Shown here piece by piece: positions 1 to 11,290 of a stretch of 64,000 nt of DNA; positions within the stretch are counted from its first letter, which is position 1; the number at the start of each line of letters is the position of its first letter. Under the pieces are notes generated by a model, which was not told where the DNA came from, made no database searches, and worked only from the letters and a program-made list of their open reading frames with translations. A program made the position numbers and the translations under genes. The stretch is from Diphasiastrum complanatum (Eukaryota; Streptophyta; Lycopodiopsida; Lycopodiales; Lycopodiaceae), in contig CM055114.1 in assembly GCA_029204225.1 (NCBI GenBank), positions 16,074,879 to 16,138,878 on the forward strand, read 5' to 3'.

Positions 1-72
1 ACCTCACTCAGATGGAGAGCTGCAAGAAAATTCTCATAAAGAGACTGTGAAAAGACCAAGAATCTCTGTCTT

Positions 73-399
73 TGTGAAAGATTTGAGAATCATTAAGATC
101 CAAACCTACAAATTGATCTTTGGTTACAAAACAAACAACACACCAATCTTGCCAATGTAGAAAATTCAGCATCTACACTAAGATTGAGATTAAAACTCTA
201 ATAGATCTTGACCATACATGAACTAAAACATAAAGTACTGCTGCTGTCCATACAATTATAGTAACCTACTATATTTCACAAGTGTGGATATGAAAATAGC
301 AATTAATGATCATTCTACACATAGAATTGCAAGATATCACAAGTATAGTGCACCAATGGATAGTAGAACCCAAGAGAATCATGTATAAGCATGAATGAG

Positions 400-489
<90 letters not shown>

Positions 490-778
490 CCTCTCTATCC
501 ACGAGTTACATCCCTTTATAGCAGTTCCATCCTTGGTTTCTCTCCAATATGAAAAACCCTACTATTTTTAGGACTAGATTCAATGTATCCAACATTCAAA
601 TTTGAATCTATTCAAACTCAACTTCTAAACTTTCCCACACTTTCCAAAAGTGTTTATTCAAATGCTTTTAGACTAATATAACTTTGAAAAGTCTAATTCT
701 AAGTATAATATGAAATTGGCCTCAAATGCCATATAAACAAATGTAGCAAATATGACTAAACTAGTTGAATCTTTCACA
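73..778 (-). mobile_element. Solo Copia LTR (family C)
   Basis: The segment starts TGTGAAAG and ends TTTCACA. It shares the same ordered blocks as the LTRs at 31585-32234 and 36591-37172, for example 'accaatggatagtagaac' near 354. No pol or gag lies beside it, so it reads as a solo LTR left by LTR-LTR recombination. The flanking pentamers are GTCTT (68-72) and CTCTT (779-783), a target duplication with one mismatch. The CACACGTGTG palindrome of the other copies is CACAAGTGTG here (277-286). A TATA-like 'tttatagc' is at about 515 when the LTR is read on the minus strand. Confidence 0.75.
402..486. repeat. (AG)n microsatellite
   Basis: About 42 uninterrupted AG dinucleotides sit inside the solo LTR. 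The related LTRs at 31585 and 36591 have only a short purine tract (agagaagagagaag) at the same place, so the microsatellite grew from LTR sequence after insertion. It creates a spurious Ser-Leu repeat reading frame on the minus strand. Confidence 0.97.
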
Positions 779-1220
779 CTCTTTTCATGGACTAGGGTTT
801 ACAGTCAAAGAATCACCGTTGTATCACCATAAAAAGCCATTCTTGAAGCTGTTAAATGGTGAATAGGGGCGCCCTAGCAGCACGCTAAATGGCCGTAAAT
901 CAGTCGTGGTTCCGTCGTGGATCGTCGTCGATCAGCCAGGGAGTTGTAGCAGATTGAACAGGGCGACAACTATAGCAAGGAAGAAGCTTTCATGGAAAAA
1001 TGTAAGATGTACTAACATCAAATCATTAAAAAAAAAAAGGATTACATTATAATCATCCCAAATCAAATCATCACAATAACTTATGCTATCATGGCAAAGC
1101 TAAAACACCCCCAACATTAGTTTCATCGGCAATCACAATAACTTATATGTAATGCTCTCTTGGAAAAGCTCAAACACCTAGTACATCCATTATTAGACAT
1201 ATTTTTTGATGATTGATTAC
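779..1220. other. Gene-free stretch
   Basis: No open frame or repeat boundary is recognised. A short GC-richer patch at about 860-950 carries repeated CGTCG motifs. The rest is AT-rich, with two similar sentences about 60 bp apart ('aatcacaataactta' near 1070 and 1130). Confidence 0.5.
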
Positions 1221-1835
1221 TATGTGTTTGTTGGAGGGTTTGCGGATCCCAAGGCAACCCTAACCCTAGTTAATAAGTGAGAGGGATTTGGCACCCTGCA
1301 TGTGTAAGTCCAACCCAATGATCACATAGTTATTTGATTAGTTACAATTCAACAAAAGGACATTAGGCCTTTCTTGCGGGACTTTTAATGTTGCAGGGCC
1401 TAAATGTCAAGTTAGTGAATAAAGTTGGGTTTCCCTCCAATTTGGATGGTTCCCACTCTTTTTAAATTTGAATAATAAGGGAGGCAAAAATGGATCAATA
1501 GGATTCAAAGGCCAGGGTCCTCCTCTCTGCTATAAAAAAGGACCAATTCGAGCTCCTACACATGTTCATTTCTTCAATTCAATAAAGCAGATTGGTTCTC
1601 TTGTTAAATGGATTGATGAATGTCCCTGCTCTCTATCACTTTTTCTCCATCTCTCATGCTTTATTTGGATTTTGCTAATTGTTGGATTTGGTTGTTATTG
1701 GGATTGCATGTTATTATACTTTTTATAAGGGAGAAAGGGAGAGAGAGAGAAAGAGTAAGCTATCTTGTTGTGGATCTAGTGTTAGTGGATGTAGTGTTAA
1801 TACTTAGGGTTAATGGATGTTAGAGTTAGAGAGAG
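1221..1835 (+). repeat. Possible LTR or 5' leader of the Ty3 element
   Basis: The block begins TGTTTGTTGGAGG and has a TATA-like 'ctataaaaaagg' at about 1530. An AATAAAG polyadenylation-like signal follows near 1580, and the block lies just upstream of a + strand Ty3 gag remnant. This order suits an LTR with promoter followed by leader. No second copy or target duplication is visible in the window, so the call is tentative. Confidence 0.3.
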
Positions 1836-1836
1836 A

Positions 1837-1900
1837 AAGAGTAATACTATTATTTTTGTCAAAAAAGTCTCTTTTTTGCAAAAATAATAGTATTACTCTT
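1837..1900. repeat. Near-perfect short hairpin
   Basis: A 22-nt outer stem (1837-1858 with 1879-1900) is followed inward by an 8-nt stem (caaaaaag/cttttttg) after a single bulged T at 1859. That gives about 30 paired bases with a 2-4 nt loop. Both arms are A/T-rich. It lies between the possible LTR and the Ty3 leader. Confidence 0.85.
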
Positions 1901-2468
1901 GATTCTTTGCCAAAACCTTTGCCGAGTTTCCGGATCATTCTATTTATAGTAAAATACTATTTTTGAGTTCGACGAACATTCTTTCTATCTATATCATAGA
2001 AAATCTTGATTTTTACCCTCGTCAAACTACATAAACTGTGTTTTTTTGTGTCAAAAACCTTCATCGGGTTTACCCAAGCTTTATCTGTGTTCGATTTTGA
2101 ATCTGAGAGTCCGACGAAGGTTATTTCTTTAGAAATTGTCAGAAAAACGTGATCAAAAAGGTTTTTTTTTCCAAAATAACATTGTTGACCTTCGTCGAGC
2201 CAATCTTTGCCTAGGGAACCTTCGCCAGTACTATTTTTAGATTCTAATTTTCCAAATCAAGTCTCTGTCAAAATTTGGGTCTAATCTGATACAGTCTGGT
2301 TTTTCTGAGAAATTTTTCATTTTTGAGAAGTATCGATTGATTGAATAGCGAAATCTTTTTCATGATATAGAAATCTGATTCTTGAAAAGTGGAATAGATC
2401 TAGCAAATCTGATCGGTGATAGTTTTGATTGAAAAATCTAGATCCAATCTCATTGTCAATCTGTAAAG
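1901..2468 (+). other. Ty3 leader-like non-coding DNA
   Basis: No coding frame is seen. Pyrimidine-rich sentences repeat variants of CCTTCGTCG (near 2035-2060, 2115, 2190, 2220). The stretch ends at the gag start codon, so it is probably the 5' leader of the downstream Ty3 element. Confidence 0.4.
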
Positions 2469-4317
2469 ATGGCAGCCCCTTGAGGTGCTCATGGAGGAGC
2501 TCCTCAAGAAGTCAATTTAATTATTGTTAGAAGAGCACCCTGTTTGGATCTACCAAAATATAATGGATTAACAGATCCAGTTAGATTTCTTCAGATCTAT
2601 GCTGAATCTTGTGAAGTCTATGGCAAAATTTTTTCCCAGGATAAACTTAAGCTTTTTCATATGGCCTTAACAGGCGCAGCGCAAGATTGGTACTATAATC
2701 AAGATGAAACTGAACGTACTGATTGGGAGATTGTTAAACGAGCCCTTATCACACGATTCAAACCTCGGAAGTTTATGGAAGACCCTTTTCTACTTTTAAG
2801 TAAAATTGAAATGGGAAAGCGAAAAATGGTTTGAGATTACATTGAACGGGTGAAACGCCTCAGATCTGAGTGTGAACCTAAGCTGATTAACGAAAATGCC
2901 ATGATTATGTGGTTTTTGTTAGGTTTACCTAAACGGATCAAACGTGAGCTGAAACGCCATAATGAGTATTCACTTTTGCAAAATGCTATGGATGATGCAA
3001 TTTGGGAGGAGGATGAAGATTCAGATGATCAGCCGAATATCAGTATATTGCCTTATACAACAAGGTAGACCACTATAACATCCACCACTATTGCATCAAC
3101 GAATGTCAATGCTACTGCAGAAATGATGCTCAATGAGTTTGAAAAACTCGAGAAAAACCAACAAAAACAGATGGAAAAGTTGCAGTCGCAATTTGATGAG
3201 AAGATCAAAGCATTGAAAGGTTTCCATGGACAAGAAACCTAAGAAGTTTGTGAAGACTTTTCCTACCAGAAAAAATTCTGGTGTTCTATTTGTACAGGAA
3301 ATCACATAGTGAATGAGTGTCCTCAATTGAAAAATCGAATGGAAATCAATGTATGCCATTTGTGTAATTCGCCTGATCATGAGACTACTTTTTGCAACTT
3401 CAATCCTCGGATAATTCAGCAACAATATGCCTAGATGGGATACCGAAAACCATAATATGGAGGAAATCCAGTAGCCAGACCTCAAAAATATGCTCTTTGA
3501 TACCTAGAACGTTTAGCCTTACCTGCCCCACCAAAGCACTCCACTCCTCCTACGAATTTGATGGAACTAGAACTGTATAGAAGTGTCAAGCAATGGAACT
3601 ATGGTAATGATCAAGAAGGTGGATCTTTAGAACAGTATGCTATTTAGAGACCAGCAACAAGCATCTAGATACCAGAGTACCACTTGGATGCTTTGCATGT
3701 GGAGAAAATCACAAAGTTGCAGAATGTCCAAATAAAGAGAAATTTGTACCATTTTGTCATGACCGTGGTTATGGGCATTGCTATAAAGACTGTCCAGCAA
3801 GACCAAAGCCACCACCAGCTACAGCTCTTGTAAATTTGATAGCAATCAAGCAAAGACTAGTAGCTCAGAGTAAAACAAGTGTACCCTTGATGGTGGTCAC
3901 CAGAGCACAGAAGCAGAAAGAACCAGTAGCGGATCCAGTACCTGCTGATTCTATACCATTAACTGATATACCAACAACATCTAGAGTCTATCAAAATCTT
4001 CATGCAGAAAAAAAAAGATATCAGGATATGAGGCAGTGGATTAAATATCTGCAAGAAGAAGAGGAGCTTGAAGCTGCTAAAGCAACAGCTGAAGTTCATT
4101 CTTCACCATTGCAGCCACCAAGAAATTCACATACATATAGGAATGATCAATTGCATCATCATGAAGAACCCTTCAAGATGACTGAACCGAAAGCGCCGCA
4201 AACAGAACTACTCATGAATATTTTGTTTAGTAAGATCAATATTTCATCGGGAGAGTTTCTGAAGTTGGTGCCAAAAGCAAAAGAAGTCTTAGCGCAAAAG
4301 TTGGCTCAAGCAAAAAG
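2469..4317 (+). pseudogene. gag: Ty3-type gag, broken
   Basis: Retroelement capsid/nucleocapsid protein. From ATG 2469 a Retrotrans_gag-like domain is readable (WYYNQD, RFKPRKF, a linker, then DYIERVKRLRSEC and MIMWFLLGLPKRIK). It is interrupted by TGA near 2481 and at about 2832, where other copies encode Arg. After a stop at 3066 the frame resumes with a Gln/Lys-rich coiled coil (about 3120-3220). Zinc knuckles follow: CSICTGNHIVNEC, CHLCNSPDHETTFC, CFACGENHKVAEC and a fourth whose second Cys is Arg (CHDRGYGHCYKDC). A charged tail runs from 3836 and is cut at 4318 by LTR-like DNA. No protease or RT follows, so the copy is truncated and dead. Confidence 0.85.
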
Positions 4318-4734
4318 AGGGAGTCTCTTAAATAAGCAAGAGAGCTCCTTAGGTGACATTCTAGTGGCATTTCCACATTTCACAAATTACAAGTGGAATA
4401 ATGCTCTCCACTAGAGGTCACCATCAAAAGGTTGCTCACTCTACTTTTTTTAAGAGAGGTCTACTTGCATTTATTACATTTGCCTAGAAATACTAGTTCC
4501 TACATGGTCATTCCATCTTTCGGGATTCACCATTCCTAACTAGCATTTATTGGCTCTCATACTCGGCTCTCAGTCTTCGTTCGTCTCATCTTCTCAGAGA
4601 CCTCCTCAGTCTAAGGTGAGAGGTGCTCTTAGGCTGTAGAGCACTTGTCAAACAAAAAGTCATTCATCAACATGTAGAATTACCCTGGATAATTTCATGT
4701 TTCTATTGATCTTGTAGAGTAATGAAAGATCAAT
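4318..4734 (-). repeat. LTR fragment, inverted partner of 10970-11290
   Basis: From the GGGAGTCTCTTAAATAAGC stretch onward, this sequence is the reverse complement of 10970-11280, with small changes. The + oriented partner carries TATTTAAG followed by a probable transcription start, so this copy is an LTR in minus orientation. It abruptly ends the Ty3 gag frame on its left. Confidence 0.6.
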
Positions 4735-5067
4735 AACAAGGTAGGAATAGTGACACTGAATCTATCATCGTTGATAGTAGATGTTGTAAGATATAGCTTG
4801 AAATGCAGTTATGGTTGAGGTACTATGTCTTGAGGACCTCTCTGAGCAAGAGATTCAAAACCGAATCTCTATCTGGATTTCTGATTCCTAGATTTATTGT
4901 GTATTGGCACATTGGAAATCTTGTCAACATGTGGAAAGACAAATAGATTTGAGATTGCAGAAGGAGAGAAAAACTGTCAATTCTTTGTGGAGGTTGCTCT
5001 TGGTTGGACATTGTAGCAGATGACGTAATATCAGTCTCGTTGTCCTCCTACAAGGACTCATGTCATA

Positions 5068-6340
5068 TTAGTGTCTTTTTGCATTATGGAACTGGTGAAC
5101 TGCATGGTAATGTAGAAGTTTGCAAGAAATTTCTCGAGTGAGCAGCAGGTTTAACTGTTGGTTGCACGTGGTCTTGACTGGACAATCGACCATAAAGTGG
5201 CCAGTTTCACTACAGATGAAACATCTGTTGTTCAATGGCCCTTGTATAATGACGTAGCCATGTTGTATGGTGACTGGTGCTGGATCTTCTGGTGGATATT
5301 CATAACAAGTCAAGGAATTTCCAGATTGTGACAGTTGTTCTTCATATTGTTGGACTGTATGTGCTTGGGTAGGCTGATATGAAAGACAAGCATCAACAGG
5401 ATGCATAGCCTGACAGTGTGGGCACCAGATTGGTTTTCATCTGTATGGTACCTATGCAGGGTTTGGCTGACCAGGCATACTGCTTTGGATGGACTTTAAG
5501 GTAGTTTGAAACTCATTGGTGAGTTTCTCCATTTGTAATTGATGTTGCTTGTTAAGCAATTCCAACTGTGATTTCCAAAGCTGATCTTGGGCGTCCTCGA
5601 TCGGCTTTGACTCATGGATAGGAGTATGTGGTGCTCTCATTTCTCTAGATTCGTCAACATCAAATCCCTCGTCTTCTTCTTTAATGACATCAGACATAGC
5701 TAACTTTAGGCTCATATATTCATCATTGGATTTAAGCTCACGTCTAATCCATCTTGGAAGGCCTACTAAGAACCAGATGATGAGCATCTGTTCGGAGGGC
5801 TGTTCTTGTACTTGACTTTTGAGGCATTTGGAACGCTCAATAAATTCTCATACACGTTCATCTTTTGCCATTTTGATGGTACTCAATTTGACAAAAGGAC
5901 TCTCGATCAAGCGAATTGGCTTAAAACGCTTGATAAAGGACTCTTTCAAAATTGACCAATCTGTCTTATCTTCACGATTGAGGTTGAAAAACCAGTCACG
6001 TGCTTTAGTTATCATGGTCATCGAAAATAGTTGGACGATAGCAACGGGAGATGTTTCGCCGTACACATCATATGCATTCTCAAAGATTTGCAAAAATCTT
6101 TGAAGCTACTGTCAAACTTTGGTAGATTTAGCTTGGGTGTACGTCTCTCAAGATGAGCTCCGTGAGTGGCAGAAGCACCATTAAGGTTGGTTTTGGCTTG
6201 GGAGAGTTCAGCACCATAAAAATGGGCTCGTGCTCGTGAAGACTCGGCTCTATCCTATGACGTTTGATTTATTCAGCTACAGGGGACCTTACCTCGTATG
6301 GATAATCTTCTGGTATTTCAGGATCTGTATGCGGGTCCAT
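5068..6340 (-). pseudogene. gag: Ty3-type gag, minus-strand copy, broken
   Basis: ATG at 6340 (minus) starts a frame matching the + copy at 7725 (MDPHTDPEIPEDY versus MDQHTNPGIPEDY). It soon hits stops. Central capsid segments are open at 6093-5848 (ARDWFFNLNREDKTDW, then RFKPIRLIESPFVKL) and 5787-5452 (MLIIWFLVGLPRWIRREL, then a Gln/Lys coiled coil). The zinc knuckle CFICSETGHFMVDC is at about 5170-5230. No protease, RT or integrase follows; the sequence runs into the minus-oriented LTR fragment. Like its partner, it appears to be a gag-only element. Confidence 0.8.
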
Positions 6341-6354
6341 TGGGTACTGTTACG

Positions 6355-6501
6355 TCTTTTTTGTGTTGGGTATGAGTTTTTGGTGCTTTTGGATTTTTTA
6401 AGGTTTTTGTTGTTTTTGGATTTTTTAGAGTTTTTGGTGTTTTTGGATTTTTTTAGGTTTTGAAGGAAGTCAAGGGGGGGGTGGGGGGGGGGGGGGGGGG
6501 G
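6355..6501. repeat. T-rich tandem repeat and poly-G tract
   Basis: Three units of about 28 bp of the form gttttTGGTGtttttggatttttt lie at 6378-6462. They mirror the A-rich units at about 7620-7690 in the other arm. At 6474-6501 there is a run of 8 G, one T and 19 G, absent from the right arm. The G tract could form a quadruplex, or its length may be uncertain in the assembly. Confidence 0.9.
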
Positions 6502-6659
6502 ACTCAGTATGAAAAGAGCTTTCTATGGGTATGGGTTTTATTTTTTGAAATTTTTTTGGTGTTCGTGCCTCTTTCTTTTTTTTTTTAGACAAGGCTTTGG
6601 GAAGATAGTGGTTCGGTCAAAATGACAATCATAGGTCTCGTTTGAAAGTTATGTCTTTT

Positions 6660-7035
6660 GGTCTTGATCCGGTCCAGTCGATATGGGAGTTAATTGCCTC
6701 GGTCGAGATCTGAGCTCATCCTCTGGTCGACATCTGAACCAGAACCTTCGGTCGCAATGCTAATGCTTCGGTCGAGATCTGACTCAAAAGCTTTGGTTGA
6801 GATCTAACGCGAAAGCTTCGGTCAAAATCTGATGTCAACGCTTAGGTTTAGATTTTAAAAACAGCTCCGATTGAGATTTGAAAAATGGCTCCGTTGAGAT
6901 TTGAATAACAGCTCCAGTTGGGATTTGAAAAACGGCTCTGGTTGAGATTTCATAAATGGCTCCAATTGAGAGTTGAAAAATGACTCCGGTTGAAATTTCA
7001 GAAATGGCTCCGGTTGAAATTTTGTGACGGTGCAT
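6660..7035. repeat. Degenerate minisatellite
   Basis: About fifteen diverged units of 23-28 bp share the core GGTTGAGATTTGAAAAATGGCTCC, earlier units being closer to CTTCGGTCGAGATCTGA. The tract occupies the spacer between the inverted gag copies. It makes several spurious repetitive frames on the minus strand. No gene is proposed. Confidence 0.8.
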
Positions 7036-7439
7036 TCGGTCGAGTTCAGGTGTTTGGTTGAGATTTGAAGAATGTAAGTTGAGAGCATGATTGTCGTTGT
7101 GGCAGGAGCGGTTAGGGAGATTAGTGTGAGGTAGGGGTTGTGCGAATGGTGATGGAGACTGCGTGAGGGAGGAAGGGGATGCGATGTGAAGGATTGCTTG
7201 GGTGAGTGTAGGGACATTCGGTTATGGAAGGAGCGAAGGAGCAGGAGGCTCAGGCAAGTGCGACTTTGTTAGGCTTATGAGCAAAGGATATGTGTGTGAA
7301 TTCGGGCTGGAAGGATGGTGTGCAAGGTTTTGTTTGTAGGTCTGAAGGATGTGTGGCGGATCTTGAGTAGGGTTTGGAGAGCATGGATAGCGTGTGCAGG
7401 GTGTGGAGTAGGTGTGCAGGTTTGCATCGATCAAATCTC
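7036..7439. other. Spacer of the inverted repeat
   Basis: This G-rich (+ strand) sequence has no convincing coding frame. It may be LTR or leader sequence shared by the two inverted elements. I see no boundary motif or primer-binding site in it. Confidence 0.4.
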
Positions 7440-9360
7440 GACCGAAGGGATTCGATCATATATCAACACCTCTGATTGCCATTTCGACCGAACCACCATC
7501 TTCCCAACACCTTCGAGACTGAAAAAAAAAAAGGGATGAACACCAAAAAAAGTTCTTAAAAAACAACACCTCTACCAATAAAGAGCTCTTTTCATACTGA
7601 GTTTATCCTTGACTTCCTGAAAAAACCCAAAAAATTTCAAAAACATCAAAAACCCAAAAAATTTCAAAAATATCAAAAACCCTAAAAAAACCATAAACAC
7701 TAGAAACTCATACCCCAGTGCCCAATGGACCAGCATACAAATCCTGGAATCCCAGAAGATTATCTATACGAGATCAGCTCCCCTGAACAAATCAGATGTC
7801 ATAGATTCTACCGAATGCGCTCCCAACCCTACAAGCCATCCATAAACCCATACGAGGGACAAGAACCGGATAGAGCCAAGTCCTCACGAGCCAGAACCCA
7901 TGTTCATGGTGTTGAAACATCCCATGCCAGAACACACCTAAATGGAGTTTCTACTACCCACAATGCTCATCATGAGAGACGTACACCCAAGTTAGATCTA
8001 CCAAAGTTTGACGGTAGTTCGAACCCTCAAAGATTTTTGCAAATCTTCGAGAATGCATGTGATGTGTATGGAAAAACATCTCCTGATGCTATGGTCCAAC
8101 TATTTTTGATGACCATGATCGCTAAAGCACGTCATTGGTTTTTCAACATTGATCGTGTTGAGTAACATCAAGATGGCAAAAGATAAATGTGTACAAGACT
8201 ATATCGAGCGTTTCAAATGCCTCAAAAGTCAAGTACAGGAACAACCCTCCGAACAAATGCTCATCATCTGGTTTTAAGTCGGCCTTCCAAGATGGATTAG
8301 ATGCGAGCTTAAATCCAATGATGAATATATGAGCCTCAAATTAGCTATGTCTGATGCCATCAAGGAAGAAGACGAAGGATCAGATGTTGACGAATCCAGG
8401 GAAAGACGAGCACCACATGCTCCTCTCCATGAGTCAAAGCCGATCGAGGATACCCGAGATCAGCTTTGGAAATCCCAGTTGGAGTTGCTTAATAAGCAAC
8501 AACAACTACAGATGGAGAAACTCACCAATGAGTTTCAAGCTACCTTGAAGTCTATCCAAAGCACTATGCATGGTACCTTATAAACGAAAACCAATATGGT
8601 GCCCACACTGCCGGGCTATGCATCCTGTTGATGCTTGTCCTTCATATCGGCCTATCCAAGCACATACGATCCAACCATATGAAAAACAACCGTCACCATC
8701 TGCACATTCCTTGACTTATCATGAATACCCACCAGAAAGTCCAAAACCACTAGCCATACAAGATGGCTATGCAGTTATACAAGGGCCATTGCATACCAAA
8801 TGTTTCATCTGTGCTGAAACTGGCCACTTCATGGTTGATTGTCCAGTCAAGACCAAGTACCATGCTGAGTGTCCGGACTGTATCAGAAAACACAGTTTCA
8901 AAGACTATCTGAAACAACCAACTAAGATTCTACCTACCCGTCATGTCAGTTATGAATCCCGATAGGATCCTCACGACAACCACACGAGCACCATAACAAC
9001 CAACAGTTAAACCTGTTGTTCAATTGTGAAGTTTCTTGCAAACTTCTACATTATCGCACAATACACCAGTTCCATAATGCAAAAGACACTAATATGAAAT
9101 GAGTCCTTCTCAAAAGAAAGTGAAATCGATATTCCGTCATCTGCTACAATATCCAACCAAGAGCAACCTCCACAATGAATTGACAGTTTTTCTCCCCTTC
9201 TACCCTCTAGGATTCCAAAATCCATATAGAGATTCGAATCTCTTATTCAGAGAGGTCCTCAGGACATAGTACCTCAACCATACCTGCATCTCAAGCTATA
9301 TCTTACAACATCTGCTATCAATGATGGTAGATTTCAGTGTCACCAACCCTGCTTTTTTTT
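7440..9360 (+). repeat. Right arm of large inverted repeat
   Basis: This is the reverse-complement counterpart of 4735-6680. Correspondence can be followed from the CGACCGAACCACCATCTTCC block near 7485 (partner near 6600) to the ACATCTGCTATCAATGATGG block near 9310 (partner near 4770). The arms are therefore about 1.9 kb with a spacer of about 0.75 kb. Confidence 0.8.
7725..8965 (+). pseudogene. gag: Ty3-type gag, plus-strand copy, broken
   Basis: The first ATG at 7725 opens 146 codons: an N-terminal region, then LDLPKFDGSSNPQRFLQIFE and KARHWFFNIDRVE. A deletion and stop follow near 8163. Capsid C-terminal residues resume in other frames, and a coiled coil is open at 8329-8583. The next frame (8570-8965) has a CPHCRAMHPVDAC motif (CxxC then C) and the zinc knuckle CFICAETGHFMVDC, ending KYHAECPDC. 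The last part gives a second Cys cluster. The copy is disabled by a deletion and stops, and no pol follows. Confidence 0.8.
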
Positions 9361-10969
9361 TATAAGGGCATGTCAGAGTAAGTATCATTACTCTACAAAA
9401 CAAAAGGAACATTGCAATTGTCAAGGTACATTCTCAATGTTGCTGAATGCAAGTTTTGTTCGACAAGTGCACTATAGTTCTCACTCTTTGTACAATTTGT
9501 TTATTTCCTTGTTGCTCTTCATTCCTAGTGTGTGATTGATTTTTGCATGAGAAATACCTACTGCACGAGAGTCTTTTGTAGAGCATCTCAAGAATATATT
9601 TTCATTCATATATCCACCTTCATATCACCTTGCACAGACTTTACAATCTTTGGGCATACTGAAACTTTGAAAAATCTTTGTCACGTTAGAGTTGATTTCT
9701 GAATCTCATCGTCATAATCATCTTTGAGTCAACTACAACAAGATTGAAACAAATTTAGCTAAAATTTGTTCAATCTTTAGTCCAGTCGCATGTTCAACGT
9801 GTTTCAATTGTGTGTTCCACACGCCGATCCAATCCTGCACATGAACAGTTACCAAAAACAACATCCCCACCAACAACTTTTGGAGGGGGGGGAGAGTGGA
9901 TATGCAGGCATCCACTGGAGTAGCCACATTGCCAGCAACAACATCAGCAAGATCGACAGCCAAGGTCACAAGTCAAATATGAAAACGACAAGGCTAAGAA
10001 GACAGATGGGCTATCCAAGGCGACTCGATCAAAGGAAGTATCCCAGTCATGATGAAGATCCTTCAAAAAAGAGAAACACAAACATTGGAAAATCAGTCTC
10101 CTTCTTCAACTGGCCTCTTGCCATATTTCTGCACCCATTTTCATGCCTATCATCCACACCATCTACCTATGTCACCACCTCTGCCCTTCCATCTATTTGT
10201 TTATCATCATTTCACTGTTCTTCTGATAAATCTCCAGTTTTTGATAGTCTTACCGAAGCAGCTGATAGATCATTACAAATGACTTGCGGAGACTAACTGC
10301 CACCTACAATGGATGATCAGCCAAATGAAGATCTAAGAAGCAAGCGAAGCAGCTAGAAGACATAAGAAATTAAGCAAAGAAGTTGAGGAGGAAAGGACAA
10401 AACTTAAGCAATAGATGAGCCAGGTCAATCTTGATCAAAAGAAACTCTTTGGAGCAATGATGGTTGAATCCCCTCCTATGAAGCCCAAAGAGATCCAAAA
10501 GAAATGGATCAGAAGAAAGAGCTGTAGAAAAAGAAAGATGAAGACAATCGTGAACCTGCAAAATAAAGCAAGCTCCTCACCCAGCAAGTGGTGGTCGAAG
10601 CTCGGCATTGCAAGGGTCCAAGGCTGCAACTGTAGAACTATCAGTTCTTTCACCCTACCACCAAACCTTCATCATGTTTCCTTATCATTACCAACCCGTC
10701 CATCCAAACCTATTCCTACCACCAAGTTTTTGTTGATGAGTCCATCCCTTTGAGATTGATAATCAAAGCTTGTGTAACCTGCATATCAAAGGTTTTCCTT
10801 GAGACTGGAACTTCAACTAAAGAGAAGAACCACGAAGACACCCAGAAGAAAATGGAGGATATAGTCCTCCCAGAGTTAGTACCTACCAAGAAACCAAAGA
10901 TGAAACCGTCAATGGCAGAATGACGTTGGCTGATTCTGACAAATCTCCAAGATACTCGGATAGAGCAAC
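9361..10969 (+). other. Degenerate retroelement interior, unassigned
   Basis: This 1.6 kb lies between the right gag arm and the + oriented LTR fragment and has no counterpart beside the left arm. At 10049-10282 a His/Pro-rich frame (YHPHHLPMSPPLPFHLF) precedes Lys/Glu-rich coiled-coil-like pieces at 10320-10550. These resemble a gag-type low-complexity tail, with many stops. I do not recognise an enzyme. The 9361-9789 part holds no readable gene. Confidence 0.35.
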
Positions 10970-11290
10970 TCAAGAGCACCTCTCACCTTAGACCGAGGAT
11001 GTCTCTGAGAGCCGAGAAATGCTAGTTAGGAATGACAAGCAAGAACTGTGTAAGCCTCATGGTGAATCCTGAAAAATGGAATGACCATGTAGGAATTAGT
11101 ATTTCTAAGCAAATGTAATAAATGCAAGTAGGCCCCTCTTAAAGAAAGTAGAGTGAGCCACCTTTTGATGGTGATCTCTAGTGGAGAGCATTATTCCACT
11201 TTTAATTTGTGAAATGTGGAAATTCCACTAGGATGCCACCTAAGGATCTCTCTTGCTTATTTAAGAGACTCCCTCTTTGTGAAGAGGAGA
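10970..11290 (+). repeat. LTR fragment, inverted partner of 4318-4640
   Basis: Reverse complement of 4318-4640 with scattered changes. It contains the TATA-like CTTATTTAAGAG at about 11257, followed by a short leader-like sequence. Taken with the gag-bearing arms, it is probably the 3' LTR of the right-hand gag-only element. Confidence 0.6.

Larger units (their letters stand above)
4735..6680 (-). repeat. Left arm of large inverted repeat
   Basis: Reading the minus strand gives the same order of blocks as 7440-9360 read on the plus strand: leader, gag start, zinc knuckle, and a 3' tail containing 'atctcaagctatatctt'-like text. The arms are diverged rather than perfect. The right arm has lost about 75 bp around 8160 that encodes the RFKP part of gag. 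This is two inverted copies of one gag-bearing retroelement. Confidence 0.8.

Noticed and set aside
269-502. Ser-Leu repeat reading frame on the minus strand
   Set aside because: It is just the translation of the (AG)n microsatellite.
6835-7217. Overlapping repetitive frames on the minus strand
   Set aside because: They arise from the minisatellite in the inverted-repeat spacer; no domain and no conservation.
4735-9360. Possible CRISPR-like or integron-like repeat structure
   Set aside because: The repeats are a diverged inverted gag pair and a minisatellite, with no regular spacers and no bacterial genes.
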